Shown: positions 13,831 through 27,600 of the stretch, one piece after another
How the letters are laid out: each line of letters starts with the position of its first letter
Position numbering within the stretch: position 1 is the first letter of the stretch
Assembly (NCBI GenBank): GCA_014706295.1
Contig: JACSVZ010000006.1
Coordinates: forward strand, 31,471,629 to 31,535,628
Source of the DNA: Lycocorax pyrrhopterus obiensis
Taxonomy: Eukaryota; Chordata; Aves; Passeriformes; Paradisaeidae
Direction: 5' to 3'
DNA: 64,000 nt
Made by a program: the position numbers and the translations under genes
Notes under the pieces: generated by a model
Seen by the model: only the letters and a program-made list of their open reading frames with translations
What the model was told of the DNA's origin: nothing
Database searches by the model: none

Positions 13831-16800
13831 GGTTCATGAACCCAAGAAAAATCTCTACATGCCTTAGGATATATCATCAATCGATTAAAAATCAATCCCC
13901 AAAATCAAAAATTCTTTCTACTCTCTACCCCCTCTAACATAAGACTCCATACACAATTTTCTTATGTCATTTTTTGTATTTACAAACCTGTATATAGGCA
14001 GGGCAGATGGCCTTAAGATTCATACGAACTTTTGACAGATCAAATCTATTGGAATCTGAATTAAAAGTGTCAGAGCTCAGTGGAGAAACCACTCTTGACC
14101 TTTGGATTAGGGACAGTGGGATTCAGTAGAAAAAGGAGAAATGTTTTAAAATGTAACTAATCAATGTACATAAAACGCCAGTTTCCTCTGAAAATACCTG
14201 ATTTTTTAAACTGTCCTGCTGTATTTGGTTTTGGATTTGCCTAGGTGGAGTCTGAGGGCTGTGGATGGAGGTAGATCAAATCTGCACTAGCCAACAAGCC
14301 ATAGTTAGTTACATCACTGTAACATAAACCATAGCTATACTGACACACTTGGACATCCTGCAAGTAGCATATGCTCCATTGACAAGTCTTCTTCCTTCAA
14401 GTACTTCTTGGGAGACCCAAACGGCACTTTTGTTTTCAAACTAGCCACTTAAATATTCATATGACTTCAAATCTGGTTGTTGGCTCAAATAATAAGTTTG
14501 TTCACAGAAATCCTATCTAGTAATGTTTCATTAAAAAAGGGAAGCGGTACCACTATAGCTTTAAAACATAGTTGTTTCACACATACTGTTAGAAAGATAA
14601 GCATGGAGCAAAATATTTGCACCTCTTCACTGATTTTTCAATGTGCTGTGAAAATCTAGATTCACAGAGCATAGGTGAGCTTGATAGCAAAAAGGCAATT
14701 TATATTGTTTTCATTGGATGGGCCATGTAAAATGCGGACTGTGATTTTGAGAGCTGCGCAATTTAATATTAATAAAAATTTGTTACCTCTTGTTCTTTGA
14801 AAGTGACAAAATTACTTGAACACCATTCCCATTAAAAAGAACAGGCAAAGATATCTCTAAGGAATAGTAACTCTGTTTCTTCTCTTTTCTGCTTTGCACA
14901 CAATTTTTTAGGAAAGCTGTTTAAGTCAGTGGAAGTCTATTAACATAAGAGCATTTTGGAGAAAAATGCACAGAGTTTCTTTTAAGTTGCATTTCAATTC
15001 TTCACTTTCATTCTTTCAGCTCCAGTTGTAAAATTGCATAAACAACATCTAAGTTGAGACTAAATTATTATGTCAAGTCAAGAATGGGAGGGGTAGGGAG
15101 GGGTGTATTATACTGTTTATATTTGCCTGTTCATTTATGTTTTCATATCAATGAAAAAAAATAAAACAACTACTTTTTTTCCTTGTCTTCCAAATGCTTT
15201 TTTTCTTCATTATCCAAGAGCAAACTCGGTTAAACTAGCATATTTCCCACCACTGCTCTTCTGTCAAGATTCAGGTGTTTTACCTTTCCTTTGCTAATTC
15301 AAGAATTTTTCATCATCAAGCACCATTACTAGCTACTATATGGATAAACACACACGAATATATAATTAAATGCCGTGTGAAGAAGCAAGAAGCAGGAAAG
15401 ATGGTCTTATTAATAAATACTTAGCATTCAATTGAAAAACTATGTGGAAAGCACATTGTAAAAAACCAGAAATGGCCAAAAAAAAGGCTACTAGGTCTTC
15501 TGTTGTTTGGGGGTTTTTTCCCAACTTTGTGCAATCAAAGTTATCAAGTCCTTTCTAGCTAAATCTTTGGCAACCAGGCATGGCAATGCTTGGCTTTTAG
15601 ACATATTCTGCTTAATGAAGAAATATGTATGTGACTGTGAACAGTTGTGTGATCCACTGAAGGATGACATCCACAGGTATGTTGATCTGGGGAGCCATCC
15701 ATAACTGCTTGTTTAAAGTGTTGAAATAAAAGGTTGGATAAAAACCTTCCCCTTTTTGTAAATATAGTTACGTCTGGAGAGACACATCTCTCCTACGTAC
15801 TCTACCACTGATGAAGTTGGAGCCTGTGCACCAAAAAATGCTCTACAGTCTTCATTGCTTTTAATGGATTTGAACTCAGTCTCTGCCACATGCTGACACC
15901 CACAAATAAATATCACTGGGATTTTCTTATTAGAAAATAGTATGTTTTAAGAGAAAAAATATACATATTTTGAGGCTACGGAAGAAATCAGAAACCTCTG
16001 TATAGCAAACAAAAACCTCATTGGCATTTCATCTAGACGTTATTTCAACGAAGAAAGGTTGGGCATATCTATAATGTTGCTAAGGAAAAATCAGTTGTGG
16101 CATAACAACATGCCATCGCATTGCCTGAATGCCTTCTGTCATGAGCTCATGCCCATTGTCCAAGGTGAGTTCACAAGGCAGAAGTCCACTACCTCTCAGG
16201 TAAACCCTGTTCTTTGTGTTATAGAAAATGTATCTTCAACAGCATCACCGTTTCCGGCAGAAATGAGCATTTGGTCTGTTTACAACATCAGAGCAGGACG
16301 TAGGAGTGAATCCATAAGACATTTGCATATAAAAATGACAGAACATGATTATTGACAGTTGGATCATTTAAATGGGAACAATTCTAAATCTTAATAAAAT
16401 GGGGGAGGGAGAGAAGGAGGGAGGGTGTAGAAGAGGGAGGCAGAAAGAGACAAAACGTGATTTATTTTCCTTTTTTCACCCTCTTTTTTTTTTTAATGCA
16501 TGTGTTCTTGGGTATGAAAGAGAATGATGTGCAAAAACAGATGTGGAACTACAAAGCCTCCCCACAGACTCTTTGAGAAGGATGATGTACATAAAGAGCA
16601 GTCTGTGTGGCCATTAATGTACAAACTGATTCAGAGAAAGGATATGATATATGTTACAGCAAGCACGTAATTCATCACAAAAGCTGAGATGGATATAACT
16701 ATCCCAGAGTAGCAGGGAATCAGTGTTTCTTGCATGATTAAATAGAGCTAGTGTTTGCAAACATGAGGAAAACACTGCAAGTCTTATCTAGGGCACGCAA

Positions 16801-19800
16801 AGTTTGTCAAGAAAAGTAGCACATTTCTTAGACAAATCTGATATAGCTGTAGCAGCGTGAGACAAGCTGGTAGGCTAACTAGGAGCTAAAACTACACTAT
16901 TATGACATTCGTGATCTATACATAAGACCTTCCTTTCATCTGAGAATCTCATTCAATCTTTCAGCACAGAATGATGTGTAGTTCTTAATATTGTCTAAGG
17001 AAGATTCCAGTGGTAGCTCATCCTCATTGCTGCAATAGCAGTAGCCTCTCTAAATGTCAAGGGCAGTTTCCGACCACAGTTCTGAATCACCTTAAGGAAA
17101 ATGTCTCCATATCTTTCCTATAGGATTTTCAAGGGTTATAGAATTTTCCTCCTGGATTTACAGCCTGAACTGTTTTTGTTTAACCTTTTTTTCTGCAGCA
17201 CTATTCTCACTTTCACATTTGCAGTCCAAAAAATAAAGCCCTAAATATCCAAGGCTTTTACCACTTCTAAATAGTCTAGTGGTTCTTCAACTAGTTACTG
17301 TTTCTTATACAGTGCTTCTTCTAAATTTCACACTCCATTCTTTTTTTTTTTTTTCATTTTTCTTGTATTTTCTAACACTGAAGGTTGTTGGATTTTATTA
17401 GTGAGAGACACTAAAAATATACATATGACCTTTATGGTAAATGAAAAGTGTAATTTATGCCTTTGTTTTGACTGTTCATTTATTAACCATTATATCTATA
17501 ATTGTTTTTAATGCAGAGACTTTTTTTCTAAAGTTGTAGTTTTCATGTCATCTGCTGCTGCTGTGATCTCCTCACTCCCTATCATCCTCATAAGCTTCTA
17601 TTCACTCCAGCCTGTTTCAGTATATGACACGAAATGTTTTGGTTATTTTCTGAATTTCCCAGACCAATATTTCAGACTTACCTCTTCTTTACAGCATATA
17701 TTGCCAAAAGCAGCTTCCCACTCGCTCGTGCCGTCCCACAACACACAGTTCCCCGCTGTCGTTATCACAGAAGCATGTGATCTGAAATGCATTTCATGTT
17801 AAACTGTTCCATGACTTCTTTCAAATATCCGAACATTCATCCGAAGTGGAATGCTGAATTGGGTGGTCGCTACTGCTTGTGGTAGAGGCAAGAGCAAAAC
17901 ACCATGTGTGATTTCAACCTCATTAAGTTGTTTGTTCATAATTCAGAAGCAATGTGGCTGAATCAGCATTATTTCCTCTGTAAGAGGTTTTTGATGTTAA
18001 CTCTTCTGCTGCCTATCACCTCGCACAGAGCAGAGACACAGCAAATCCCTATTCTGTCAACTCTTTTAAATGAAAACATCTAAGAAGTCTGTAGACACTT
18101 TGTATCGAGAATGACAGCAGCATCTGTCCCTTAGGGAATATTTGTCTTTGCCTTCCTCCAGATTTCAATGATACATAATAAAAATACAACAGAAATTAAG
18201 TGTGACTGCCTTTATTTTCCAGACTAATTATGCTACTTCACTCTCCTTCTCAGACTGCCTCAAAGCTACTCCAGCTGGCCATGTTCCTCATGCACAGCAT
18301 CAGACAATACTACTGTCTCCCAAACCTTTGATATTATTACTCACAGAGCAGCTTCCCAATCCAAATGTAAAACCATGGCAGTCTTCTCATTAATTACAGT
18401 AACAGTTTGAGTGGAATGCTGTTGCACATCACAACAGTACATGGGAATTAAAACATCAACAAAACATAGTTCTGTTTAGAGTTTGGTAGTAAGAGACGGG
18501 TGTTCTTGTGCAGCTATTTCTTAACAAAAAGCTGAACCCTTTTCTGCATTACATGGAGGAATTGCATACTACTTAAGACAGAGCTAAACTCATCCATAAT
18601 TCCACCCAAGTATCTGAACTGTTTGAGGCAAAGACCCAGAGTTAATTTTCACTCAGTTATTCCCGCATAGCTCTGCAGAAGCTAATAGAATTTCATAGGT
18701 TTGACCAGAATTTGACTTCAGTTTGCTGAGCACATTTGTTTGTTTCATGACAGACATTTCTTTATGGGTTATGTTAGTTAGAATAGAGCCAGATGCTGAT
18801 TCGTTTCACAAAGCAAATTGTATTTTGAGTGATCACACTGATACCAGCACTTTGCTTTGACTAGAAAACAACCAGCCTGCGTGTGACAGTGACGCACCGT
18901 AGGAGAATGATCTGGTACATTCTGTTTATCTGTTCTTTCCACTTAGCCATCAAACACCTCACTAGGTACAAACAGTGCCACTTGGCACCAGTTGAGTGCT
19001 ATTGAATCTTGAGAGAAGGTAGGACACAGTTTACCTCTATGGTCTGCTAAATCCTGTTTATATTGCTAGATGCTCCTAAGTTATGTGCTGGCAAGGCAAG
19101 CTTCACCACCTGCCAGAGATTTAGGGCAAATCTGGCAGAAATAGACAAACAGAAGATATTCTCAACAATATACCCCTTTATTTAATTTCTTGCCTCATTT
19201 CATAGACCCATAGCCAGTAAACCAGCACCATCCACCTCTGCAGGTGACTACAGAACTTCTGGCTCAGACGGGGACACAGATGCCTTGAACCACTAACTAC
19301 CCCCTGGGTATTTTTTTATATGCTGAGGGCTCCATGCCTATGCACCTGGTTTGGGATAACGCATTTTCATTCAGCTGTTGATGACTTTGAATCCAGTTGA
19401 GAAAACAGCTCATTTGAATTCTCCACAGCTTGTTTGATTCATTACCTGATCACTTCTAATTAGAACATTGCAATGGAAGAGTTGTTCTATGCAGTTAGCA
19501 ATTATTTCCTCCCAGTCAGGACACAGGATCTTTCCTCCTAGGGTGACCTGCAAGAGAATACTGAAAAATTTAGGTTTGTTTACAAATCAGAAGGAAAAGG
19601 TTGCTGTAAAAATCTTAGAAGACAATATTCATATTTTCTGTCACATGAGTATTTCAGAGTAGCTAAAAGATTTTAGTTTTATATTTTTTTTCTGGTGTTG
19701 TTAGAACTTTCTATTCCCAGCATTTATTTTCCAAAGTACATTTTTGCTGTAATGATAATATGCTACTTCTCTTTCTTTTTTTTTTTTATTTGCTCTTTTT

Positions 19801-20820
19801 CTATAATCGTAGCCAAATTTGCCTACACATTCAGGACCTTTGGACCACCAAGATTTCTCAGTGAGAAACCATCATTTTTGGCTTACAACAAAATTGTAGG
19901 AAGATGGATACTATCATTTAACTAAAGAAATGTGTGTATGTGGCAAATACTCGGTGTTCGGGGCATTATTGTCATTTTCTCAATGTAACGTGTTTTGTAC
20001 AGGGACTGTTGCTGGTGTCATGGATGAAGACCAATAGCACAGAGGAGAGGATGCTGCTTGTTGAGAAATTACATTGTTTGAAAGCATAAATAGAAATGGT
20101 CACACAAGCAGGAGGCAAAATGAAGCACTATTTTTGGTTAAAAATAAAATAGAATAAGAATAGTAGGTGTTCGAGTTCCACTAAGTAATAATAATTACAT
20201 CTAAAGCACTCTGTAGACTACCGGCTTTGAAGTGAGCAGAAAGAAAAGTAATGATTGATAAGTGTTTGCTAGTGTTCAATTTTTAATGGTCTGAAGCAAT
20301 AACAGCTCAGTTTGATACTAATTAATGACTTATTAACTCTCTTTCAGCTCTGTGTCCAGTTGTATACTAAAATTATATATTTGACATAATTTTTTTGCTA
20401 CTTGTATTCTTGAGCATAACAAGTGAATGTCACTGTACCACAGTAATTTGTGTATCATTATACAATTAGAAATGCTTGCTTGCATAATTGCAAATAAGTT
20501 GTGTGGATTTGAGTTGCATGTTGCACTTGCAACTGATTTGTAATACAGCCAGGATGTGAGACAGGGTCTCAGTTCTCTGCTCTTCTCCTATTAGCTCTGA
20601 AACAAAATTACACTTAGAAGAAACAGTAGAATGTCACTAGGCAGCTTAATTAATCAAACTTACTTAAAGTATCTGAAGCATTATTCATCTAGCAGATGTA
20701 TTATGTGAATCAAGATAAATCTAACATCGTAACTTTCAGTTTGTACCTCATACCTTTCTGTTAGCCTTAGGTTTTAATTGAAAGATACATATTAAAGATT
20801 CAAACTCAAGTCAGGTACAG
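13831..20820. other. AT-rich non-coding stretch with G-rich islands
   Basis: No coding exon or structural RNA was recognised. Local features are a compact G-quadruplex-type motif at 15,086-15,103, a second G-rich purine patch at about 16,401-16,450, a T14 run at 17,341-17,354, and an AT-rich segment at about 20,260-20,530 that reads like a conserved non-coding element. The frames here have no family resemblance that I can see. Confidence 0.55.
15086..15103 (+). other. G-quadruplex-type motif
   Basis: Four G runs separated by loops of 1, 2 and 1 nt (GGG-A-GGGG-TA-GGG-A-GGGG) occur on the plus strand inside otherwise AT-rich DNA. The geometry meets the usual G3+N1-7 definition with very short loops, which is known to favour stable quadruplexes. 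There is no CpG island, TATA-like box or other promoter sign next to it. Confidence 0.6.
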
Positions 20821-20829
20821 CACTTTCCC

Positions 20830-21640
20830 TAAATCAGCTGTCTTGTGGCTGTCTATGAGCAAGAGGATTCTCTTCTCCTGGGTTTGCTACTGTAAGACTT
20901 CTTTGGCTATGCTTCATCTACCCTTGCAAGTTTAATCTCAAGTCCAAGAACCCATGGATTGCCCTTCTTTCTATCCCCCACTGTACTACTCAGAATATAG
21001 CAGGATTTAAAAATTAGCTCCCAACCCATACATCAAAAAGCTCCATTGAAGCTAATGGAGCAAGACCTCCTTGCTCCAGCTGATGACCTGGACCTCAGGT
21101 TATTTCTCGGTGTTTATGTGCTGTATGCTGCTCCTGGTCTGTCTCATGAAGCACCATGTCCCCAGAATCACCTTAGGAGAGCCCAAGATCAGCTTTGAGC
21201 TTTGTCTCAGATCCCTGAGAGAAGGATCAGCCACATTCACCTTGCTGCCAAATAGTGGTTCTCACTGTCAGGTGCTAGCAACAAACCTTCCCTGTCAGGG
21301 GCAGCTGTATAGCCTGACAGAACATGTGATATGCCTGAGTCTCTTGCTCGAATCACTGAATGAATGCAAGTAGATACAGCTCTTTGGCCTGTTACAGCTG
21401 TTTGATCGGACCTTCATCCATGAAAGCCCCTGCTTCTGTACCCAGAGCATCAACAGTTCTAGAAACTGACTCAAATGCAAGAAAAAGTGGGAGATGAAGT
21501 TTGAATGTTTAAGGATGAGCATCAAAAGCTCCCACAGAGGTCTGTCCACAACCACAAGCAGTCCATACTTGGGCAATGGCATTGCCCACCACTAGGGCTG
21601 CAGGGTAAGACTGCATTTTGCTCCAACACATTCCCCTTGC
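20830..21640. other. GC-richer block of unknown origin
   Basis: This roughly 0.8-kb block is visibly richer in G and C than its surroundings and has long mixed-composition sequence with few homopolymers. Frames up to about 100 codons lie on both strands (for example 21,071-21,373 plus and 21,295-21,582 minus), but neither shows a recognisable domain, and both overlap each other. It may be an old repeat, a fragment of a processed sequence or simply a local composition change. I cannot assign it. Confidence 0.3.
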
Positions 21641-24600
21641 CATTCCAGACTAAATGCCAAGTCTGAATAGAAGAGCAGACAGCTGATTAAATTATCTGTA
21701 TGTGATTGCACAACTAGTGTACTGTACAGAACAGTGGCCATGTAGCCTGCACTGCATATCATCTGTTTCTACTTTTCTCAGGAGAAAAGTATTTTCTATA
21801 AATTAGATTAGCTGCCACATGCTTTTGATTCATATTAGTTATTTCTGAACCTACCAAGCAACACATCAAGACTGATCAACATCAGCATACTGCATGATAA
21901 GCACGTTGCTTTGCAGGAAAATGCTACCTACATTGAGGTATGGAGCTGTCATGCTTTTAAATCCTAGTCTTGAAGTAACAGCAACAAGAATTAGCAACAA
22001 GAAAAAAACTTACATTTTTATCCTATTCGTGCTTATATTCCATGTAACCCTACTACTTGACAATATGCTGCTGCTGGATATGTCTAAAAATTATATGACT
22101 TTTCCTCGTTACCTTTACTCCTACCTATTTTCTCTTCAATACTACCCTCTCTTTTCACAAGAATCACCTCTTTGTTTCTTTAATTAATGGACTAGGACAA
22201 AAACTGCCATGTGGTAATTCATGGAGCGTATTCTCCAAGCCGGTGATTTGTATCTATATGGTACCTCTTTTTTTGTTCTCACAAGTTTCAAGAGATGTTG
22301 CCCTCATGGAGCCTCGCGTAGGGGAGTTAATATATAATTTTCTTCCTTTCTTCTTTCAAATCCCTTTTCCCTGTTATAAATGAAGGGAGAGGCCTTCTGC
22401 TAGGGCTTCCAGTCCTAGAAAATTCTTCTAAACATTGATTGGTTCTATTTTCCCTTTTTGAAATGAAATTCATGAGTAGCAATACACTATTTCTTCTTGT
22501 CTTAGTTTTATTTGTTGAGAATTTCCCATTTAGACTTCTTGATTCCTAAATAATGAAACAATAAATTTCAGTTTTAGAAGATGGTGTTTCTTTGGAAGGA
22601 AAATAAGTTGCTTTTGTCTTGAGTTCAGAATAACCTGTGGGTGGCCCTGGATTCTCTCAATGAACCATTGAGGATGAGATAAAACAGCTTGACCACTGTG
22701 AGAAGAAAGTGGGTGAGAGGAAAACATAAAAATGTGGAGGTTTTTTCACATATAATTGCATCAGGAAAACTAGACCTAAACTTTGCCACTGATCTCCTTT
22801 GACTCAGTTGTCAAAGACAGTAGGTGTTCCCAATTTAGTATTTCTTCTCTTCTATATGTATTTCATTAAATAAAACCTTGAAAACATAATAAAACTTTTT
22901 TCTTACTATTCAGATTTTTAAAACTTTTCTTATACAAATAGCTAGAATTATTTAACTTTATTTATGTAATGTTTCTCCCAATATGAAACAAGACTAGTTT
23001 TGATTCCACAAACATTTGGTGTCTCACATCTAGATATTACAGAATCAAAGATGTAACCTAAGTCAATCCCTCTTTGTATTTATCCCTTCCGCTTTCCATA
23101 GTATGCCCAGAGTAGAAAAGTATCCATATAAATACTTCTCACTTTGTTCCTTGTGTACTTTTGGTGTCCTTACAGACAGTGTTTCTAAATTTAAAAGTGG
23201 AACTTTTTCTCTGCAAGCAGGATATTAAGACTCTAAATACCATGTTTTCTGCTAAAAAGTGAAAGAAATCTGGCATCATTGATACCAACAGAAATATTAT
23301 TATTAATTTTAATGAAGCCAGGATTTCTTCCAAATATGAAAACTTTGAATATGTGTTTTAATTTTCATGATTCCCCATATATACACCAGAATCATGATGA
23401 TACAGACTCCCAAAATTTCAAACCAAAAACCATTGGCTTGTGGATATCTTAGAACAGGGAGCTTCATAATCTTCAGCTGCTACAACAAGGGATCTATTCA
23501 TTGAATAGGTCTTATTCAGCATTTTGAATTACCTCTGACACGAAATTCCACATTATGGGACAGTTTCTGTAACAGGAACATATGTTCCATGTCCAGACTA
23601 TTTGTGATTTTAAGTCACACAGATTGTGTTACACAGTTTAGTCTTTCTACACTCATCACACCTTTCTGCAGAGAAGCTCATGAAGAAAGACGTTTCATAT
23701 GATCACACAAATCACTAAAAACCTACAGCCATCAAACTACTTTCCTCAGAGCTTGCATGTCATTTTGAGAGAGGCCCTTAACATTTACTAACCTTCCTGC
23801 CGCAGCAAGCTGGCCGCCTGATTGTCTCATCAAGAGGTAAAATGGGCGCTGTGAAAAGGGATGTGGCAGGACAGAAGGAATACTAGCACTTAAAAGCCAC
23901 GCGTAACTTCATAGAAAACACGACCGCAGAAAGACCTGGAAATGTAAGTTACTTTAGAGTTCTGTACAACACAAACATGATGAGATGAATAAGCCTAAAA
24001 CTACTTCTCACTGCTGAATATACTATAATAACTCACTACTTACCACTGGACACCCAAATCCTGCAGAAATTATGGGCTTGCAGGCAAACCTGGAGCCTTC
24101 GAGGAATTCTTAAAGACATCTGAATTAGAAAAAATACATTTTAAATCTCATGTGGACAGAACTCTCCCCACTGAATGCCTTTAGAAGCCTAGGCATAAAT
24201 TATTCCAACAAATGTCAACTGCTGGAGAGCATAGGGGATTTTTTTTGCAGTATTTTTATGAAATATTAAGTGTCACTAAGTGTAAGTGTGTGATCTTGGT
24301 TGCTCAACTGACTTCAAGTGATTAATTTCTGTTCAAAGATACTCTCTGGGATTGAGGAGAAGGCAGTCAATGGACTAATATGAGGCACACTAGCAGGTCT
24401 AGGTTGGAAGGGTGAACTATCTGGGCCCAATGACATTTGAATGTATTTAACTGTGAAGTTCTGTAGGTCAATAAATCTTATTATGCCTTGTGGGCTGGTA
24501 GCCAGCATGTGAGGAAGAAACTTAATTACTTGAATAGGCTCACTAGAGAAACTTTAGACAATAGTATATGTAACATTTATAAAATAAACTGTCCTTTGCC

Positions 24601-27600
24601 CTGTGGGTGTTTGGACACAAAAATAAAGGGGTAATCAATAAGTAGACAAGACTCTCTGATTCTATGATCCAGGGAGGAAATTATGTACCAGGCACAAAAG
24701 ACTCCCAGAAAACTTTGACTCACTTCCTTAAAGCTGACCATTTTGTTAACAAGCTAAACCATGCAGAATGATATGTTTATTATTTTGGCTACAGCTATTT
24801 TCTGTCCTATTTAAAGCAAAGGGTAATTGTGGCTAAAGTCTCTTAGAAAATCTGAATGTCTCCTCTCAACTAACAGAAGCTTTGGAGAGTGCATCATAAA
24901 TCCAGCACAGCTAAACACTCATGAAGCATTGCAGAGCCCAGGTATCGTCAGTAGTCTTGAGAATCATGCAAGAAGTGAAATGTTGCAGACAGGGAACCTA
25001 CGCACTGAGGATTACTGCCTGCTCAAGACAGCCTCAATAGCACATGTGTGTAATAATTAAGGACCTCTTGAGTATCTAGTATGTACTGTGACATACCTAA
25101 AAATGCCTTTGTTGTTTTATTAACCACCCCTATCTTTAATTATACGGGCAAGTGCCCCTATAAAATGCATTTGTTCATGTTTTCAAGTTGGAGATCAAAA
25201 TACTAAAAAAATCCAAAAGAAGTATTCATTCCCAGTATGTAATGGTTTTACCTATTTTAATTTTATAAGCATGTAGGAAATCCCTATAAACAAAATTTTC
25301 CTTAGCCTCATGCATTGTGAACAAATGGATTTAGTCGAGATAGATCACAGAGGACCTTCATGGGTTGTAAAATTCAGGCGCAGCCTTTTATTCACGTCCA
25401 CTATTGCTTAAAGCTTTGTAAATATCCGAACTGTATTTTAATTCCCCTGATATGGTGGCCGTATTATGCTTTTTATTTGAATACATTGCTCTTGCTGACA
25501 CCAGCGTGTCACCAACCAGCATGCTGGTGATAGAACTCGGTAAGAGTTGCTTGTAATAGGAATTCTACTCTTCCTATTGCTCCCTTAACACCCAGTTATA
25601 CACCATAGCTATACTATACATCCAATATAACACATAATACTGTTGCACTGAAGTCTGACAAAGAATAATGCATTTCATCTTCATAGGATATGTCAAATAC
25701 ATCGTACAGTGCAGCACATAACTGACAGGTATATACCTACGCTCTCACATAGCTCCACTATTAACTAAAAGACCCCTACTTACAGGAAAGAATTCTAGAT
25801 TTAGTAAACATTTTTCAGAACTCTATTTGTTTGTACCTAGAAAATAACTAAAAGGCTTTTTTAATAATTTTGTATTCATAACTGTGGTTAAGCTTTATTA
25901 TATGCAGGTCAGAAGGCAGTTTGATAAATATAGAAATGCTACATTTTGTACTCTTCCACTGCAACTATGCAAAAATGTTATCAGGCAATTAATTTTTTCA
26001 TTAAGAAGGCCCTAAATACTTTTCCATTTTCATTATCAAGATACTGTGTTCCATAGCAAGAGAAAGTAATTTTTAATTGGTTGTGCAAAAGCAGGCTTGC
26101 CTGTTTATATTTACCTTTTCTTTAATATTTTATTTTCAATAACAAAAAGTCACTTTGACCTTATAAGAGAAACAAGGACCCTCTACCTAGTGTTGCATGG
26201 CAGTAAACACATGCAAACTGGATCCAAAATTGGCTAGTGAGTGTATGAAGAGTCTGTTTCCTTATGCTCAGCTTGTTCCAAGGCCGTGGAAGTTCCTTGC
26301 ATCTGTACATGCACGTGCAGACAACACAAGCCCCCATGCACATGTACTCATATCCGAACTCTGTAGTGCCATTGCTGTATCACCCCATAATTATCACTAA
26401 TCCTAAAGGTAAACTCCAAGGACTGGCTGGAAGCAAGGTGTGCTTTCATGCAACTTATGATCCCAGAGAGGGATGTTAAGGCATGAACAAATTATGATGT
26501 GCTACAAAACTTGCCACTTGTGTTAGCCCTGGGACACAAACCTGGCACCTGAGCCTCCGGAGCACATTTGTCCCACAAACACATCTGTTATTTGCCATAA
26601 CATCCACTACTCTCTGGAGGGGATGACTTGCTGGAGAAATTAGGCCCATTCAAACCCCTTCTACTGGGACCACATCCAGCTTCAGTAAAAGAAGACTTTT
26701 TCAGAAAAACTTTGGCTCTATAGCATGCTAATGGCAAAATATCAGAACCTTAATTCTGCTCTGATCTTTCTCTAGCACACTTCACAACTGACTGGCCACT
26801 TCTCAGGAAACAATGCAATTCATTTATGTAGCCGATGTCAGAAACAATATTATCACTGATACAACAGCATTTATAGAGACATCATGAAAGCATAAACGAG
26901 TAAGAGAAAGGATATCCTAAGGTTCATCTCTTCTCCAGTCCAAATAGGAAGACTTTTTTGATGCATGCTGAATTTTAAAGTTACTCTTTGAGAAAGTCTG
27001 GCTATCAGAGATAAAATAATTTATAAATCAATTTAAAATGCAATGGAGAGAAAAAGTACCAAGCACAAAACCAAAACACCCAAAAAGACCTGCAGTTGTA
27101 CAGTTAGTCATTAGTCTTGATTAACTCCTAAGCTGCACAGAGTTTGCCCTGGCTCTGCCACAGGACTAATCTCAGATGGACAGAGTCTTCCATAACTGCA
27201 GAGAATGTTCAGTGAGTGTAACTTCAGCCGCCCAACAGTTACCCTTTTCATCTCACTTTCTCTGTTAGAACTGATATTGCTATAATTAATGAAGCAAAAG
27301 ACGTTGGCATTATAAAAGAAAGTGTTAAAAAATACCAATATTCATACTTACTCATGAATCTTTCTGTAGACCAGTGGATGACATTCTGATTTTTTTTATA
27401 GCAGGAGATAATCTCTTTTAAAACAGAATTTCTCTTTCACTAAAACATTATACTGTATCCTGTTTGTTCTGTGTAAACATATATTTCAGCAACTTACTTT
27501 TTGTAAGTCAGGCTTGCACAAAGAAAGAACAGTGTTCAGGTCTGTTCTGTATTTGCAAGCTAATTTACACAAGAGCCATGGAAAAGCTTCCATTTGACCT

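Noticed and set aside
16401..16440. G-rich purine patch as a strong quadruplex
   Set aside because: Five G runs are present but two loops are about 9 nt, giving weak expected stability. It is mentioned only as a composition feature.
17551..17562. Short CTG run as a possible expandable triplet repeat
   Set aside because: Only about four units, well within chance.
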